The position numbers and the translations under genes are program-made. Under the pieces are notes generated by a model. That model had not been told where the DNA came from. It did not search any database and saw nothing but the letters and a program-made list of their open reading frames with translations. Of a DNA stretch of 64,000 bases, positions 28,044 through 38,489 are shown one piece after another. Location: contig NZ_JAIBLJ010000001.1 of assembly GCF_020179385.1 (NCBI RefSeq), positions 62,001 to 126,000 of the forward strand, given 5' to 3'. Within the stretch, counting starts at the first letter, position 1. Each line of letters opens with the position of its first letter. The stretch is from Alkalihalobacillus sp. YIM B00296 (lineage in GTDB: Bacteria; Bacillota; Bacilli; Bacillales; Fictibacillaceae).

Positions 28044-28069
28044 AACTTCTTGAAGACAAGAAGTTTTTT
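28044..28069 (+). terminator. Terminator of the tRNA cluster
   Basis: AACTTCTTG pairs with CAAGAAGTT across 4 nt, followed by TTTTT. The 440-bp gap between tRNA-Phe and sodA otherwise holds only AT-rich sequence and the sodA promoter. Confidence 0.92.
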
Positions 28070-28388
28070 GTATTTTATAAAGGTTTTTGTAGATAAATTT
28101 CAATTTATGTAAGTATTTTCCCATTTTTGTTGGTAATTTTAACTTTTTGTAATTTGACCTCTAATTTTTGTACATACTTCGGCTCACGCTTTCTCATGTG
28201 GATGATTCAAACTATCCAGCAATCTTTTGCAAAAGGCCGTATGTATACACTTCTCACTAGATAATCATACCATTCCATAAAATGAGCCATTTTCTATTTT
28301 TAGGTTAGTAATCACAACAGTATTTAGTGAGGCTGACCTCTTCATCCTCTGGAAATTCAAACTACCTCCACTTCTCAGTGTTTTAAAA

Positions 28389-28417
28389 TTGAATCCCCTG
28401 GGTAAATTTGATATTGT
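28389..28417 (+). promoter_or_regulatory. Probable sodA promoter
   Basis: TTGAAT (28389-28394), a 17-bp spacer and TATTGT (28412-28417), 60 bp before the sodA start. Confidence 0.55.
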
Positions 28418-28476
28418 TAGATGTAAGGCACAGTTTTCGTGCTTTGAACTACATACTTTTAAAGGAGGAGATTCAA

Positions 28477-29088
28477 TTGGCAAAATATGAACTACCAGCA
28501 TTACCATATGAGTTCAACGCTTTAGAACCACACATCGACGAAGAAACAATGAAAATCCACCATGGTAAACACCATAACACGTATGTAACAAAGCTGAATG
28601 ATGCACTTGATGGACATGCAGATCTACAAGATAAAAGGATTGATTCACTTGTCAGCAATTTAGACGCTGTTCCTGAAAACATTCGAACGGCTGTACGTAA
28701 TAATGGTGGAGGACATGCCAACCACACATTGTTCTGGCAACTTTTAAGCCCGAATGGTGGAGGAACTCCTGCAGGGGAAGTAGCGGATGCCATCAATTCT
28801 AAATTTGGAAGCTTCGAAAAGTTCCAAGATGAATTTACTGCTGCAGCAACTGGTCGTTTTGGATCAGGCTGGGCATGGCTTGTTGTCAACAATGGTGAGC
28901 TTGAAGTGACAAGCACACCGAACCAAGACACTCCATTAATGGATGGTAAGACACCAATCCTTGGACTTGATGTTTGGGAGCACGCTTACTACCTTAACTA
29001 TCAAAATCGTCGTCCTGATTATATTGCGGCATTCTGGAATGTTGTCAATTGGGATGAAGTTGAAAAACGTTTCCAAGAAGCTAAGTAA
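28477..29088 (+). CDS. sodA: Superoxide dismutase (Mn/Fe type) SodA
   Basis: Dismutates superoxide in the cytoplasm. The 203 residues match B. subtilis SodA (202). Metal ligands are a histidine in KIHHGKHH, one in GHANHTLFW, and Asp/His in DVWEHAYY. The [10 protein letters not shown] and WGWAWLV-like regions (here SGWAWLVV) suit a manganese enzyme, though Mn versus Fe cannot be proved. The start is TTG 28477, preceded by a perfect AAAGGAGG; an upstream in-frame ATG lies inside the promoter. Confidence 0.96.
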   Translation: MAKYELPALPYEFNALEPHIDEETMKIHHGKHHNTYVTKLNDALDGHADLQDKRIDSLVSNLDAVPENIRTAVRNNGGGHANHTLFWQLLSPNGGGTPAGEVADAINSKFGSFEKFQDEFTAAATGRFGSGWAWLVVNNGELEVTSTPNQDTPLMDGKTPILGLDVWEHAYYLNYQNRRPDYIAAFWNVVNWDEVEKRFQEAK

Positions 29089-29107
29089 ATTTAAACTACT
29101 AGACACA

Positions 29108-29145
29108 CACACCCCGACCTGTATTGCAGGCGGGGTGTTCTTTTG
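29108..29145 (+). terminator. Terminator after sodA
   Basis: CACCCCG pairs with CGGGGTG, with an inner CCTG/CAGG stem, followed by TTCTTTT. Confidence 0.85.
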
Positions 29146-29292
29146 GTTTCATAAAAATGTTAAAGGACACCAGAGACCTTATTGACTCAAATTCATTTAA
29201 AATCACAAGCCTTATTCCCGGGTAACGGAACAGTTGTCCTCAAATTCTCAAAAACACCCCTTTTCTGTCACAATTAACGGAACATATATCCT

Positions 29293-29616
29293 TTAATTTT
29301 TGTGGCGTAGGATATTGGACAAATGAACTAACTTGATCCAATGATTTTCCTTCAGACACATTCCGATGACCTCATCCAGCAATACATTCCCATCTTCAAA
29401 ATCTTCCTCTGAACCCAGTACATACTGATCGCCATTGTAAAATACAGTGACTGTCTCATTTGCGACGCGATAAATTACTTCCCAGCCCGCTTGTTGTTCG
29501 AAATAGTCACATTTTTTCTCTTTGGCATAATTCATCACTATTTCCTGAATCATATGTTCTATATCTGTCCGAGAACAATCTTTTGAACCAAAAATGTGAA
29601 ATTCGTATATGGTCAT
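29293..29616 (-). CDS. Uncharacterised small soluble protein
   Basis: A 107-residue acidic cytoplasmic protein beginning MTIYEFHIFGSKDCSRTDIE. The centre is predicted alpha/beta (WEVIYRVANETVTVFYNGDQYVLG) and the C-terminal half helical. I do not recognise it with certainty; it vaguely recalls the YxcD/DUF2653 type. The only good SD, GGAGGG, lies almost against ATG 29616. A TTG at 29664 without SD would add 16 residues. It sits alone between sodA and yqgE, convergent with sodA. Confidence 0.6.
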   Translation of the reverse strand: MTIYEFHIFGSKDCSRTDIEHMIQEIVMNYAKEKKCDYFEQQAGWEVIYRVANETVTVFYNGDQYVLGSEEDFEDGNVLLDEVIGMCLKENHWIKLVHLSNILRHKN

Positions 29617-29753
29617 CCCTCCTTCTTTTTTACATCTTCGCCATAGACAGTTGTGTTTACACAATGATTTCCGACTTTATCCAAATCCTTAATTAAGAAT
29701 AACGTAGTCGGTTTAAGGAAAACTAGGAATGTGAGTAAAGGGGAGTCGTTCTT

Positions 29754-31016
29754 ATGAAGGCATTACAAAAAATGATCGGCAATATTGAAGTAACAAAAGA
29801 TTTGATGTTTCTTTTGATTATCGGCGGTTTATATGCATTGAGCATTGCTTTATCAAATACATTCGTCAATGTTTTTCTTTGGAAACAGTCGGGTAAATTC
29901 ATTGATATAGCAATATATAACCTATCTATTGTGATCTTTCAACCCATCACATTCATATTTGCTGGACGGTTAGCTAAACGGATCGATCGTGTTATTGTCT
30001 TGAGATTAGGGGTTATCAGTTTATCGATATTTTACTTAACCGTCTTGTTGCTCGGTGCAAGGGCAGAGGATTTCCTTATCCTCCTCGGGGGGGTGCTTGG
30101 CATTGGAATGGGGTTTTATTGGCTTGCGTTCAATGTTCTAACGTTTGAAATCACAGAGCCTGATACGAGAGATTTTTTTAATGGATTTCTAGGGCTGCTT
30201 ACTTCTTTTGCGGGGATGGTCGGACCTTTTCTAGCCGGTTGGATCATTACGAGGATGGATAAGATGATCGGTTATAAAACCATTTTTGCGATATCGTTAG
30301 GCCTGTTTTTTGCGGCAGTCATCATGAGTTTCATGCTTAATCGTCGGACTGCGAAAGGGATCTATTCTTTTGTGCGGATCATTAAAGAGCGGAAAAAAAA
30401 TCCGAATTGGAACCGTATCCTGTATGCCCATTTCTTTCAAGGTTTACGTGAAGGGACCTTCGTCTTTGTCATCGTCGTATGGGTATTCATCACCACAAAT
30501 AGTGAACTGGCGTTGGGGACATACGGTTTGATCAACTCTGCTGTATCTTTTTTAGCATATTATATGGCTACACGTTATATAAAGGCTTCTTACCGGAAAA
30601 AAGCGATATTAGTAGGGGGGATCATCTTATACGCCGCTTTAGCCTTGATCATCTTCGAGTTGACATTCGCAAAACTGCTGACATATGGGGTGATCATATC
30701 CATCGCTTATCCAATCCTGCTGGTACCTTATGTCTCCTTGACATACGATGTAATAGGTCGAAGCTGGAATGCTAGGGAAATGCGTATCGAGTACATTGTC
30801 GTACGGGAATTATATCTCAACTATGGAAGAATCACTTCAATTGTACTGTTTATTATTACTATTGCATTATTTGATGAGCAAAAAAGCATACCCTATCTAA
30901 TCCCGATCATCGGAATGGGCCATTCACTCATCTATTTATTTGTCCGGAAAATCAATTTGAACCCGATCCCAGAAGAACCAGTCGTACTATCGAACGAAAA
31001 AGGATCAAATGTATAA
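29754..31016 (+). CDS. yqgE: MFS transporter YqgE
   Basis: Major-facilitator membrane protein with 420 residues and 11-12 hydrophobic segments; substrate unknown. The conserved loop GRLAKRIDR lies between TM2 and TM3. Length and position between sodA and pbpA match B. subtilis YqgE. The start has SD AAAGGGGAG. No obvious regulator is nearby. Confidence 0.87.
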   Translation: MKALQKMIGNIEVTKDLMFLLIIGGLYALSIALSNTFVNVFLWKQSGKFIDIAIYNLSIVIFQPITFIFAGRLAKRIDRVIVLRLGVISLSIFYLTVLLLGARAEDFLILLGGVLGIGMGFYWLAFNVLTFEITEPDTRDFFNGFLGLLTSFAGMVGPFLAGWIITRMDKMIGYKTIFAISLGLFFAAVIMSFMLNRRTAKGIYSFVRIIKERKKNPNWNRILYAHFFQGLREGTFVFVIVVWVFITTNSELALGTYGLINSAVSFLAYYMATRYIKASYRKKAILVGGIILYAALALIIFELTFAKLLTYGVIISIAYPILLVPYVSLTYDVIGRSWNAREMRIEYIVVRELYLNYGRITSIVLFIITIALFDEQKSIPYLIPIIGMGHSLIYLFVRKINLNPIPEEPVVLSNEKGSNV

Positions 31017-31120
31017 GTTAATCTTTTTTTTAATATAAAACTGCGTTACAATATAATGGCGTTTCCTGTCATATAAAGGCACCTTTCGAGGTGTCTATTT
31101 TACATAAAAGGAGAGAGGAT

Positions 31121-33148
31121 ATGGAGGCGAAGAAAAAAAAGAGAAGCCACGTTCCTTTTCGCTTGAACATACTGTTTTTAGCGGTTTTTTTATTGTTTAC
31201 TGCCCTGATTTTGAGATTAGGTGTCGTTCAGATCGTCCATGGTGATTCTTTCAAAGCTGAAGCAGAACGGCAAGAGAATGTAACCGCAAAATTGGATGCA
31301 CCACGCGGTAAGATGTATGATCGGTATGGCCGAGTAGTAGTAGATAACGAACCAGTGTTTTCGATTACATTTACTCGAACAGATAATATGAAGCCAGATG
31401 AGATGTATAAAATAGCAGAAAAATTATCCGGATATATTGAAAAGGACACAGATGACCTGACAGAAAGGGATAAGAAGGACTTTTATTTATCCTACAAAGC
31501 TGATCAGCGTAAAATTTATAAAAAGCTTCTCACAAAAAAAGAAATGGATGAACTTGATGATAAAGAACAATATCTCCTCGTCATCGATCGCCTTGAAGCA
31601 GATGAACTGAACCTTTCAAAAGAAGATGAAGAAATCGCGGCAATTTGGCGTGAAATGATAAGAGGCTATTCCCTGACACCACAGCGTGTAAAAGTCGACG
31701 TGCCTCAAAAGGAAATCGCAGTGGTCAGCGAGCATCTAGAGGAGTTCGATGGAACGATCGATATCAAACCGGATGCGCAAAGAACTTATCCCTACGAGGG
31801 AGTACTTAAATCGATCTTTGGAAAGGTTGGCCAAATTCCAAGTGAATTGATCGACGGCTATGTATTAGAGGGGAACGACCGTAACGACTTAGTAGGGACC
31901 AGCTTTCTTGAGGAACAATATGAATCCGTCCTTCGAGGAACGAAAACGAAAATCAACTATGTTACTGATAAATCTGGAAATCCAATTGGCAAGCCAATAG
32001 AGGATCAGGGCTCAAGAGGCCAGGATATCATTCTGACTTTCGATATGGAACTTCAAAAGAAAGTCGAAAAGATCGTAGAACGTGAAATCTTGGATGCCCG
32101 GCAAAAATATGCAGCCAACAATAAATTAAACAGTTCTTACGTAATTATGGCTAACCCTCATACAGGTGAAATCTACTCTATGGTTGGTAAAGTATTAGAA
32201 GATGGTAAGTTCAAGGATGCCCCGTTCGGGAATGTTTACAATCAGTATCCGATGGGTTCTACAGTAAAAGGAGCTACCGTTTTGACAGGTTATCAAACGG
32301 GTGTAATTGAACCCGGTACAGTATTATATGATACCCCCCTGGAATTACCGGGCACACCGATCAAAAAATCCTACCGGAATATGGGGTTTTTGAACGATGT
32401 TGAAGCCTTGCAGCAATCTTCCAACGTTTATATGTTCCGTATTGCAATGAGGATCGCTGGTTATGATTTTAAGAACAAGAGGGGTTTCAATAATCGTCAG
32501 GAAGCTTTTGAGACGATGCGATATTACTTTAATCAATTCGGTTTAGGAGTTCCTACAGGGATCGATCTACCATATGAAGATGATGGCTATAACGGAGGAT
32601 CTCAAGCACTTGGTAACTTGATGGATATGGGGATTGGACAGTTTGATACGTATACACCGATGCAAATGGTCCAGTATATCTCGACAATTGCCAATGGCGG
32701 CTATCGTATGCAACCCCATCTATTAAAGGAAATCAAAAAACCAGGTATTAGCGCTGATGAACAAGGGGATACGGTTTATGAATATCAACCAAATATATTA
32801 AACCGTATTGATATGAAGCCAGAATGGATCGAAAGGGTCCAAAAAGGCTTTTATATGGTCATGAATACCACAAAAGGTACAGCGAGTTCTTACTTTGAAA
32901 ATACGGAAGGATACGAAGCTGCTGGTAAAACAGGTACAGCTCAATATGATGGTGATTCTTACCTGCTCTCACTAGTCGGTTATGCACCATATGATAATCC
33001 AGAAGTCGCATTTGTCGTTGTCAGTCCATATGCTGAAGAAGGCGGAATCAACAATAAGATCGGCCGGGCAATCTTGGATGCATATTTTGACATTAAAAAA
33101 GAGGGGCATAAGAAAGAGATCATTGAACAACCTGACAAGAAACAATAA
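31121..33148 (+). CDS. pbpA: Penicillin-binding protein 2A-type transpeptidase
   Basis: Class B PBP that cross-links peptidoglycan in the lateral wall for rod-shape growth. The 675 residues begin with a basic stretch and one membrane anchor (about 12-35). A dimerisation domain follows, with the RGKMYDRYG motif. The transpeptidase domain has active-site STVK (S380), SSN (433-435) and KTG (603-605). ATG 31121 is supported by AAGGAGAGAGG. B. subtilis PbpA is 716 residues, so this version is somewhat shorter. Between yqgE and pst as in the backbone order. Confidence 0.95.
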   Translation: MEAKKKKRSHVPFRLNILFLAVFLLFTALILRLGVVQIVHGDSFKAEAERQENVTAKLDAPRGKMYDRYGRVVVDNEPVFSITFTRTDNMKPDEMYKIAEKLSGYIEKDTDDLTERDKKDFYLSYKADQRKIYKKLLTKKEMDELDDKEQYLLVIDRLEADELNLSKEDEEIAAIWREMIRGYSLTPQRVKVDVPQKEIAVVSEHLEEFDGTIDIKPDAQRTYPYEGVLKSIFGKVGQIPSELIDGYVLEGNDRNDLVGTSFLEEQYESVLRGTKTKINYVTDKSGNPIGKPIEDQGSRGQDIILTFDMELQKKVEKIVEREILDARQKYAANNKLNSSYVIMANPHTGEIYSMVGKVLEDGKFKDAPFGNVYNQYPMGSTVKGATVLTGYQTGVIEPGTVLYDTPLELPGTPIKKSYRNMGFLNDVEALQQSSNVYMFRIAMRIAGYDFKNKRGFNNRQEAFETMRYYFNQFGLGVPTGIDLPYEDDGYNGGSQALGNLMDMGIGQFDTYTPMQMVQYISTIANGGYRMQPHLLKEIKKPGISADEQGDTVYEYQPNILNRIDMKPEWIERVQKGFYMVMNTTKGTASSYFENTEGYEAAGKTGTAQYDGDSYLLSLVGYAPYDNPEVAFVVVSPYAEEGGINNKIGRAILDAYFDIKKEGHKKEIIEQPDKKQ

Positions 33149-33336
33149 TTAAAACCCATATTAATAATGAACAGTAAGGATTACTCTATATACGTTCTGA
33201 ACCGTTTATCAAATATCGTGATAAGCTGGTTGGATGTATGCCAGGGTGATCCTTTTTCTTTTTACAAGGTTGTTTTCGTATAGATGGTTGTTTAACAATT
33301 TGGAAATATACTCGCTTTCCGCGGGCGAAGGCGAAA

Positions 33337-33506
33337 GAAAAGCGAAAGCAGCCTGCTTAGTCACGTAGGTCGGAAGGCAGACAAGGAGGCTCAAACCAAA
33401 CAAAGTTCGGTTCTGCGTGGGTAAACCTTCGAACTAAAACAATGTGTCGAACCGCCACAGGAAGTCTGAAGTGATCCAAAAGTGGTTGGACGTTGGAGTT
33501 AGACAT
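33337..33506 (+). repeat. Dispersed hairpin repeat, copy R2 (long form)
   Basis: Starts AGAAAAGCG, passes through GTCACGTAGGTC, the AACCAAACAAAGTTCGGTT module and AATGTGTCGAACCGCCACAG, and ends GTGATCCAAAAGTGGTTGGACGTTGGAG (split: GTGATCCAAAAGTGG, TTGGACGTTGGAG). Opposite orientation to R1. It lies between pbpA and pstS. Confidence 0.85.
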
Positions 33507-33572
33507 CACTTCCCTGAATTAGCCTATTCTGTAAGCCTCTCACTTGCACACGGATGTGCTGGCTTCGACGTT

Positions 33573-33595
33573 CACCACATGACGTGGTGGTTTTT
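33573..33595 (+). terminator. Hairpin in the pbpA-pstS gap
   Basis: CACCAC pairs with GTGGTG across 5 nt, followed by GTTTTT. It may end transcription from pbpA. The remainder of this 765-bp gap, outside the repeat, this hairpin and the Pho promoter, has no gene that I can support. Confidence 0.5.
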
Positions 33596-33763
33596 AGTTG
33601 AAGATCCTTTTAAAGTGTGGCTCGCTTGTGGGGTCTCGCTTAAGCTTACATTCCCGCAGGAGTCTCGTATATTTCCAGTTTTCATCTCTCATCAGCATTC
33701 AATTAGCAACAAGCTTTTAGAAAAACATCCTTTTGCAAAAAAATATACATGATTCGACACGTA

Positions 33764-33817
33764 TTTACAAAACCTTAACAATTCGTTTATACATGCTTAA
33801 TAAGTCCAAGTTACTAT
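33764..33817 (+). promoter_or_regulatory. PhoP box and promoter of the pst operon
   Basis: Four hexamers at an exact 11-bp period: TTTACA (33764), TTAACA (33775), TTTATA (33786) and TTAATA (33797), all fitting the TT(A/C/T)A(C/T)A PhoP repeat. A -10-like TACTAT lies at 33812-33817. This is the layout of phosphate-starvation promoters in Bacillus. Confidence 0.88.
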
Positions 33818-33913
33818 AGGCAATGTAGGGCATTCGCCCATAGGAGGTTAAGAGAACCATACTTTTCTCATAAATACCTCCATTAACTAATACAAAACCA
33901 GGGGGATTTCAAA

Positions 33914-34876
33914 ATGAAAGCTTTTAAACGAAGCACGTTCTTCATGATGCTGGCAGCTTTACTCATCGTTGCGACAGCATGTGGAAATGGTGATGGAAGC
34001 GGATCTGCAAACGGCGATGAAGAACTCGAAGGTAGTGTAGTTGTAGACGGATCTGGAACAGTTTATCCATTGATGGCGAAATTAGCAGAGAATTATATGG
34101 TAAATGAACAAGAAAACGTCTCTGTTGAAGTAGGACGTGCCGGTTCAAGTGCTGGATTCAAAAAGTTTTTAGCTGAAAATGGTACGGATCTCAGTAATGC
34201 TTCACGTCAAATTAAAGACGAAGAAAAAACAAAAGCTGAAGAGCTTGACATGAACTATAAAGAATTAAAGCTTGCATTAGATGGAATCACGATTGTAGTC
34301 AACAAAGATAATGATTGGATTGACGACCTAACGCAAGAAGAAGTAATTGACATTTTCCTTGCTAGCGGAAATAAAAAGAAATGGTCTGATGTACGCTCAG
34401 ACTTCCCTGATAAACCAATCAAGGCTTATGGCCCAAATGAAAATCATGGTACGTATGAATTCTTCTACGAAAAAATCCTGGGAGAGCAACCTTTAAGAGA
34501 TGATGTGAGTCTTCAACAAGAATACTCAACACTTGTAGATATGGTTTCAAAAGATAAAAATGCGATCGCATACTTCGGTTACGGTTATTACGAAAGTAAC
34601 AGTGACAAAGTGAAGGCAGTTAAAATCGATTTCGGTGATGGACCAGTCGAACCTTCCATCGACACAATCAAGGAAGATGGTGAATATGGTCCGTTTACAC
34701 GACCAGTATTCACATACTTGAACGAAGATCAGGCTAAAGAAAAACCACAAGTATTAGACTTTGCGATCTACGCTATGGAAAATGCTGGTGAAACTGCTAA
34801 GGAAACTGGATTCGCCCCATTAAGTGATGAAGAATACAAAAAAACAGTAGATGAGCTAAAAGAATTACAAAAATAA
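33914..34876 (+). CDS. pstS: Phosphate-binding lipoprotein PstS
   Basis: Captures phosphate outside the membrane and passes it to PstCA. The 320 residues have a lipoprotein signal (FFMMLAALLIVATAC; lipidated C23) and the PstS-family phosphate-loop segments VDGSGTVYP, GRAGSSAGFKKF and SNASRQIK. SD AGGGGGA. First gene of the PhoP-controlled operon. A hairpin in the gap to pstC could reduce downstream expression so that binding protein exceeds transporter. Confidence 0.95.
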   Translation: MKAFKRSTFFMMLAALLIVATACGNGDGSGSANGDEELEGSVVVDGSGTVYPLMAKLAENYMVNEQENVSVEVGRAGSSAGFKKFLAENGTDLSNASRQIKDEEKTKAEELDMNYKELKLALDGITIVVNKDNDWIDDLTQEEVIDIFLASGNKKKWSDVRSDFPDKPIKAYGPNENHGTYEFFYEKILGEQPLRDDVSLQQEYSTLVDMVSKDKNAIAYFGYGYYESNSDKVKAVKIDFGDGPVEPSIDTIKEDGEYGPFTRPVFTYLNEDQAKEKPQVLDFAIYAMENAGETAKETGFAPLSDEEYKKTVDELKELQK

Positions 34877-34903
34877 ACTATTCACTTAATTGGAAAATAT
34901 GGG

Positions 34904-34929
34904 GATGAGGGGTCGTTGCACTTCTCATC
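34904..34929 (+). terminator. Candidate attenuator between pstS and pstC
   Basis: GATGAG (34904-34909) pairs with CTCATC (34924-34929), followed by a weak T-rich TTCTTGGTTTGTTT. It is likely to be a partial terminator or RNA-processing hairpin rather than an operon end. Confidence 0.45.
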
Positions 34930-35005
34930 TTCTTGGTTTGTTTATATAAAGAGACAATGAAATTCCCTAATATATAGAAATGTCTAGAGTGAGAGGGGTC
35001 CTAAA

Positions 35006-35938
35006 TTGGAAAAGAAATTGAATATCAACGAAATGATCCAAGAGAACAGAAAGACAATGAACTTTACAAGAATATGGGAGAAGATCATTCCGAAAATTCT
35101 ATTAGCAATTGCAATCATATCCATTCTTACTACGGTAGGTATTTTGTCTACCTTATTAGTCGAGACGATCGCTTTTTTCAAACAAGTCCCATTTCTTGAT
35201 TTCTTTACTGGAACGAAATTAAAACCTTTAGGTGCAGATGCACAGTTTGGCGTTTTACCGTTATTGACCGGTACCTTGATTTCTACGGTCATTGCTATGA
35301 TTGTTGCGATACCGATCGGCCTTATGACAGCCGTATATTTAAGTGAATATGCTTCAGATAGGATAAGAAGGACGTTTAAACCTTTATTAGAAATCCTTGC
35401 GGGTATTCCAACTATCGTATATGGTTTTTTCGCCTTTACATTTGTTACGCCTTTATTGCGGTCGATCATACCGGGTTTGGAACCAACCAATATTTTAAGT
35501 CCTGGTATCGTGATGGGGGTAATGATCATTCCGATGGTAGCGTCACTTTCAGAGGACGCAATGAGTTCTGTACCATCAGAAATGAGGCAAGGTGCATCAG
35601 CACTTGGAGCTACAAGGCTTGAGATTACTTTCAAAATCGTCATTCCTGCTGCGATCTCCGGTATCGTTGCATCGTTTGTACTAGCTATATCACGTGCGAT
35701 TGGTGAAACCATGATCGTAACGATCGCAAGTGGGAGTTCAAAAAACTTCACCTTCGATGTCACTCAGTCCATGCAGACGATGACGGCGTATATTGTTGAA
35801 GTTACCGGTGGAGAGGCACCAGCAGGTTCTACTCTATATTACAGTTTATATGCTGTTGCTATGACGTTATTTGTCTTTACACTAATTATGAACTTGATTG
35901 CACAGTATGTTTCTCGTAGGTTCAGGGAGGAATATTGA
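35006..35938 (+). CDS. pstC: Phosphate ABC transporter permease PstC
   Basis: One of the two membrane subunits of the Pst importer. The 310 residues have six hydrophobic segments and the EAA-type loop ASALGATRLEITFKIVIPAAISGI. Start TTG 35006 has SD GAGAGGGG. Its end overlaps the reading frame of pstA, and the pstA SD lies inside its 3' end. Confidence 0.95.
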   Translation: MEKKLNINEMIQENRKTMNFTRIWEKIIPKILLAIAIISILTTVGILSTLLVETIAFFKQVPFLDFFTGTKLKPLGADAQFGVLPLLTGTLISTVIAMIVAIPIGLMTAVYLSEYASDRIRRTFKPLLEILAGIPTIVYGFFAFTFVTPLLRSIIPGLEPTNILSPGIVMGVMIIPMVASLSEDAMSSVPSEMRQGASALGATRLEITFKIVIPAAISGIVASFVLAISRAIGETMIVTIASGSSKNFTFDVTQSMQTMTAYIVEVTGGEAPAGSTLYYSLYAVAMTLFVFTLIMNLIAQYVSRRFREEY

Positions 35939-35940
35939 TT

Positions 35941-36825
35941 ATGAAATATGTCGATACGGCTCAAGTACAAAAGAGAATGAACTTACGCCTTACAACCAAT
36001 AAATTAGCCAAGTCATTGTTCTTTTTATCGACGATGTTTGGCTTGATCGTGCTAGTTGTGTTGATTTATCGTGTGTTTTCACAGGGAATCCAATGGATCG
36101 ATCTCCAATTCCTGACTGGTAAATTATCTACCTTTGCCGAAAATGCTGGGGTGATGGGTCCGCTTTTAGGATCTTTCTGGTTGATGTTAGTCGTTGCCCC
36201 ACTAACCATGTTTCTTGGGGTTGGAACTGCGATTTATTTAGAGGAATACGCAAAAAAAGGGCGTATTCCATCATTTATACAAACCAATATTGCCAACCTG
36301 GCTGGTGTTCCTTCCATCGTCTTCGGTTTATTAGGTCTCACTGTGTTTGTAAAAGGCTTTAGCTTAGGAAATGTAGTGTTAGCCGGTGGATTGACGATGT
36401 CCCTGCTGGTTCTTCCGATCGTGGTAGTGGCTAGTCAAGAGTCTATCCGTGCTGTCCCACAATATTTAAGGGAAGCCTCTTATGGTATGGGAGCTACCAA
36501 GTGGCAAACGGTAAAGAATGTTGTCTTGCCTGCATCACTCCCAGGAATACTGACCGGTGTCATCTTATCGTTATCCCGTGCCATTGGTGAAACGGCTCCA
36601 CTCGTTGTTCTTGGAATCCCAGCTTTGCTGATTCCATTTCCGGATAGTATTTTTGATAAATTCACTGTCATGCCGTTACAGATCTATTATTGGACAATAG
36701 ATTCTGCACTGACTAAGGAGTATGCAAACTTGGCTGCGGGAGCAATTGTCGTGCTGCTTATGCTTCTATTCTTAATGAATTCAATAGCGATCATTATACG
36801 GAACAAATATCAAAGAAGATTATAA
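35941..36825 (+). CDS. pstA: Phosphate ABC transporter permease PstA
   Basis: Second membrane subunit of the Pst importer; 294 residues from ATG 35941, which lies 10 bases after SD GGGAGG. An in-frame TTG at 35935 is an alternative with closer spacing. Six hydrophobic segments and the EAA loop [21 protein letters not shown]. Followed 17 bp later by pstB. Confidence 0.95.
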   Translation: MKYVDTAQVQKRMNLRLTTNKLAKSLFFLSTMFGLIVLVVLIYRVFSQGIQWIDLQFLTGKLSTFAENAGVMGPLLGSFWLMLVVAPLTMFLGVGTAIYLEEYAKKGRIPSFIQTNIANLAGVPSIVFGLLGLTVFVKGFSLGNVVLAGGLTMSLLVLPIVVVASQESIRAVPQYLREASYGMGATKWQTVKNVVLPASLPGILTGVILSLSRAIGETAPLVVLGIPALLIPFPDSIFDKFTVMPLQIYYWTIDSALTKEYANLAAGAIVVLLMLLFLMNSIAIIIRNKYQRRL

Positions 36826-36842
36826 ATGTGGAGGGATTATCA

Positions 36843-37676
36843 ATGACCACTCTTACTATAGAAAAAAAGAACAACAAACGAAAAATAGAAAAGAATCAAT
36901 CAACCAGCAATGCCAGCAACAAAAAGAATGTTTTTGAGACAAAAGATTTGAATCTCTGGTATGGAGACGATCACGCATTAAAAGAAATTAACCTCTCGAT
37001 TCCTGAAAATGAAGTGACAGCAATTATCGGACCATCCGGTTGCGGAAAATCGACTTTTATTAAAACATTAAATCGTATGGTAGAAATGGTTCCTATCGTA
37101 AAAATATCCGGTGCGATCAAGTATCGTGAGAAAAATATTTTCCAACCTAAATATCGTGTGGAAGAATTAAGGACTCAAGTAGGTATGGTCTTTCAGAAGC
37201 CGAATCCGTTCCCGAAATCCATTTACGATAATATTGCCTATGGACCACGTATCCATGGCATACGCAACAAGAAGATACTCGATCAGATTGTTGAAAAAAG
37301 CTTGCGGGGAGCTGCGATTTGGGATGAAGTGAAAGATCGTTTGAATGAAAATGCATACGGCCTTTCTGGTGGACAACAGCAACGTATCTGTATTGCTCGT
37401 TGCCTTGCAATCGAACCGGATGTCATTTTAATGGATGAACCTACCTCTGCACTTGATCCGATTTCAACTTTAAAAGTGGAGGAATTGGTGCAAGAATTGA
37501 AGAAAGACTACAGTATTGTCATCGTCACCCATAACATGCAACAAGCAGCAAGGATTTCCGACAAGACTGCATTTTTCTTGACTGGTGAAGTTGTGGAATT
37601 CTCAGACACGGATGCATTGTTTTCCAATCCAGAAGATAAAAGAACCGAAGACTATATCACAGGTCGATTCGGATAG
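36843..37676 (+). CDS. pstB: Phosphate ABC transporter ATP-binding protein PstB
   Basis: ATPase of the Pst importer. The 277 residues have Walker [10 protein letters not shown], the signature LSGGQQQR and Walker [14 protein letters not shown]. The N-terminal 25-30 residues form a Lys/Asn-rich extension before the core ([13 protein letters not shown]). ATG 36843 follows SD GGAGGG; an upstream in-frame ATG (36828) overlaps that region. Only one pstB is present, whereas B. subtilis has two (pstBA and pstBB). Confidence 0.95.
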   Translation: MTTLTIEKKNNKRKIEKNQSTSNASNKKNVFETKDLNLWYGDDHALKEINLSIPENEVTAIIGPSGCGKSTFIKTLNRMVEMVPIVKISGAIKYREKNIFQPKYRVEELRTQVGMVFQKPNPFPKSIYDNIAYGPRIHGIRNKKILDQIVEKSLRGAAIWDEVKDRLNENAYGLSGGQQQRICIARCLAIEPDVILMDEPTSALDPISTLKVEELVQELKKDYSIVIVTHNMQQAARISDKTAFFLTGEVVEFSDTDALFSNPEDKRTEDYITGRFG

Positions 37677-37689
37677 GGGAGTGTGTTGA

Positions 37690-38349
37690 ATGGTTGTGAG
37701 GGAAAGTTTCCAAACCCAGCTGGATGAATTGAGAGAAATGTTGGTTCAATTAGGTCAGCTGGCAGAGAATGCATTGGAGGAAGCGATTGACGCGCTGAAA
37801 AATCAAGATATCGATCAAGCATTGCGTATTATTGATAATGATTACCGAATCAATGATCTTGAAGAAGAAATCAATGATAAGGCGATTCTCCTAATCGCAA
37901 AACAAGCGCCAGTTGCAAGCGACCTCCGTCGTATCATCGTATCCATCAAAATTTCTTCTGATGTAGAACGGATAGCAGATTTTGCAGTAAATATCGCAAA
38001 ATCAGTTATCCGCATTGGAAATGAACCATTGATTAAACCGCTCATAGATATCCCTGCTTTGGCAGAAACGGCTAAGGAAATGCTGACTGAAGCCATCCAA
38101 GCATATAAAGAAGAGGATATTGTGCTTGCGAAGAGAATGGCGGATAAGGATGATTACATCGATGAAAAATATGGGCAATTGATCCAGGAGATTCTTGGTA
38201 TGATGAAAGAGTATCCAGATTCAACAAACCAGATCATCCAGTTAAGCTTTGTTTGCCGTTATATAGAGCGTACTGCAGATCATGCAACGAACATCGCTGA
38301 AAGCATCGTTTACCTCGTAAAAGGTAAACATTATGACTTAAATGAATAA
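37690..38349 (+). CDS. phoU: Phosphate transport regulator PhoU
   Basis: A helical metal-binding regulator that links Pst transport to phosphate signalling. The 219 residues form two PhoU three-helix repeats with the E..D/metal motifs DVERIADFAVNIAKS and YIERTADHATNIAES. It is the last gene of the pst operon; B. subtilis lacks phoU in its pst operon, while most other Bacillaceae have it. SD GGGGAGTG. Confidence 0.94.
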   Translation: MVVRESFQTQLDELREMLVQLGQLAENALEEAIDALKNQDIDQALRIIDNDYRINDLEEEINDKAILLIAKQAPVASDLRRIIVSIKISSDVERIADFAVNIAKSVIRIGNEPLIKPLIDIPALAETAKEMLTEAIQAYKEEDIVLAKRMADKDDYIDEKYGQLIQEILGMMKEYPDSTNQIIQLSFVCRYIERTADHATNIAESIVYLVKGKHYDLNE

Positions 38350-38352
38350 CAG

Positions 38353-38406
38353 AAAGGGACTGTACCCCAGATGTCTGAACAAAGACTTATGGGGCAGTCC
38401 CTTTTA
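38353..38406 (+). terminator. Terminator of the pst-phoU operon
   Basis: AAAGGGACTG pairs with CAGTCCCTTT, with inner CCCCA/TGGGG and GTCT/AGAC stems, followed by TTTTA. Confidence 0.9.
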
Positions 38407-38489
38407 TTACATTTAAAGAAAGCATAAAATACTTTCTTCAATATAAGAACAACTAAGGCTCAGCCGTCTGAGGCTGAGCCAAGTTTTCT

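Noticed and set aside
28265-28507. 80-codon minus-strand frame upstream of sodA
   Set aside because: Covers the sodA promoter and SD, with no ribosome-binding site of its own.
33444-33752. Open frame of 102 codons in the pbpA-pstS gap
   Set aside because: It overlaps repeat R2 and the Cys/His-rich translation does not recur in frame in the other copies; non-coding repeat.
34984-35763. Long open frame (259 codons) on the minus strand opposite pstC
   Set aside because: It is the reverse of a well-supported membrane-protein gene, has no ribosome-binding site and no recognisable family.
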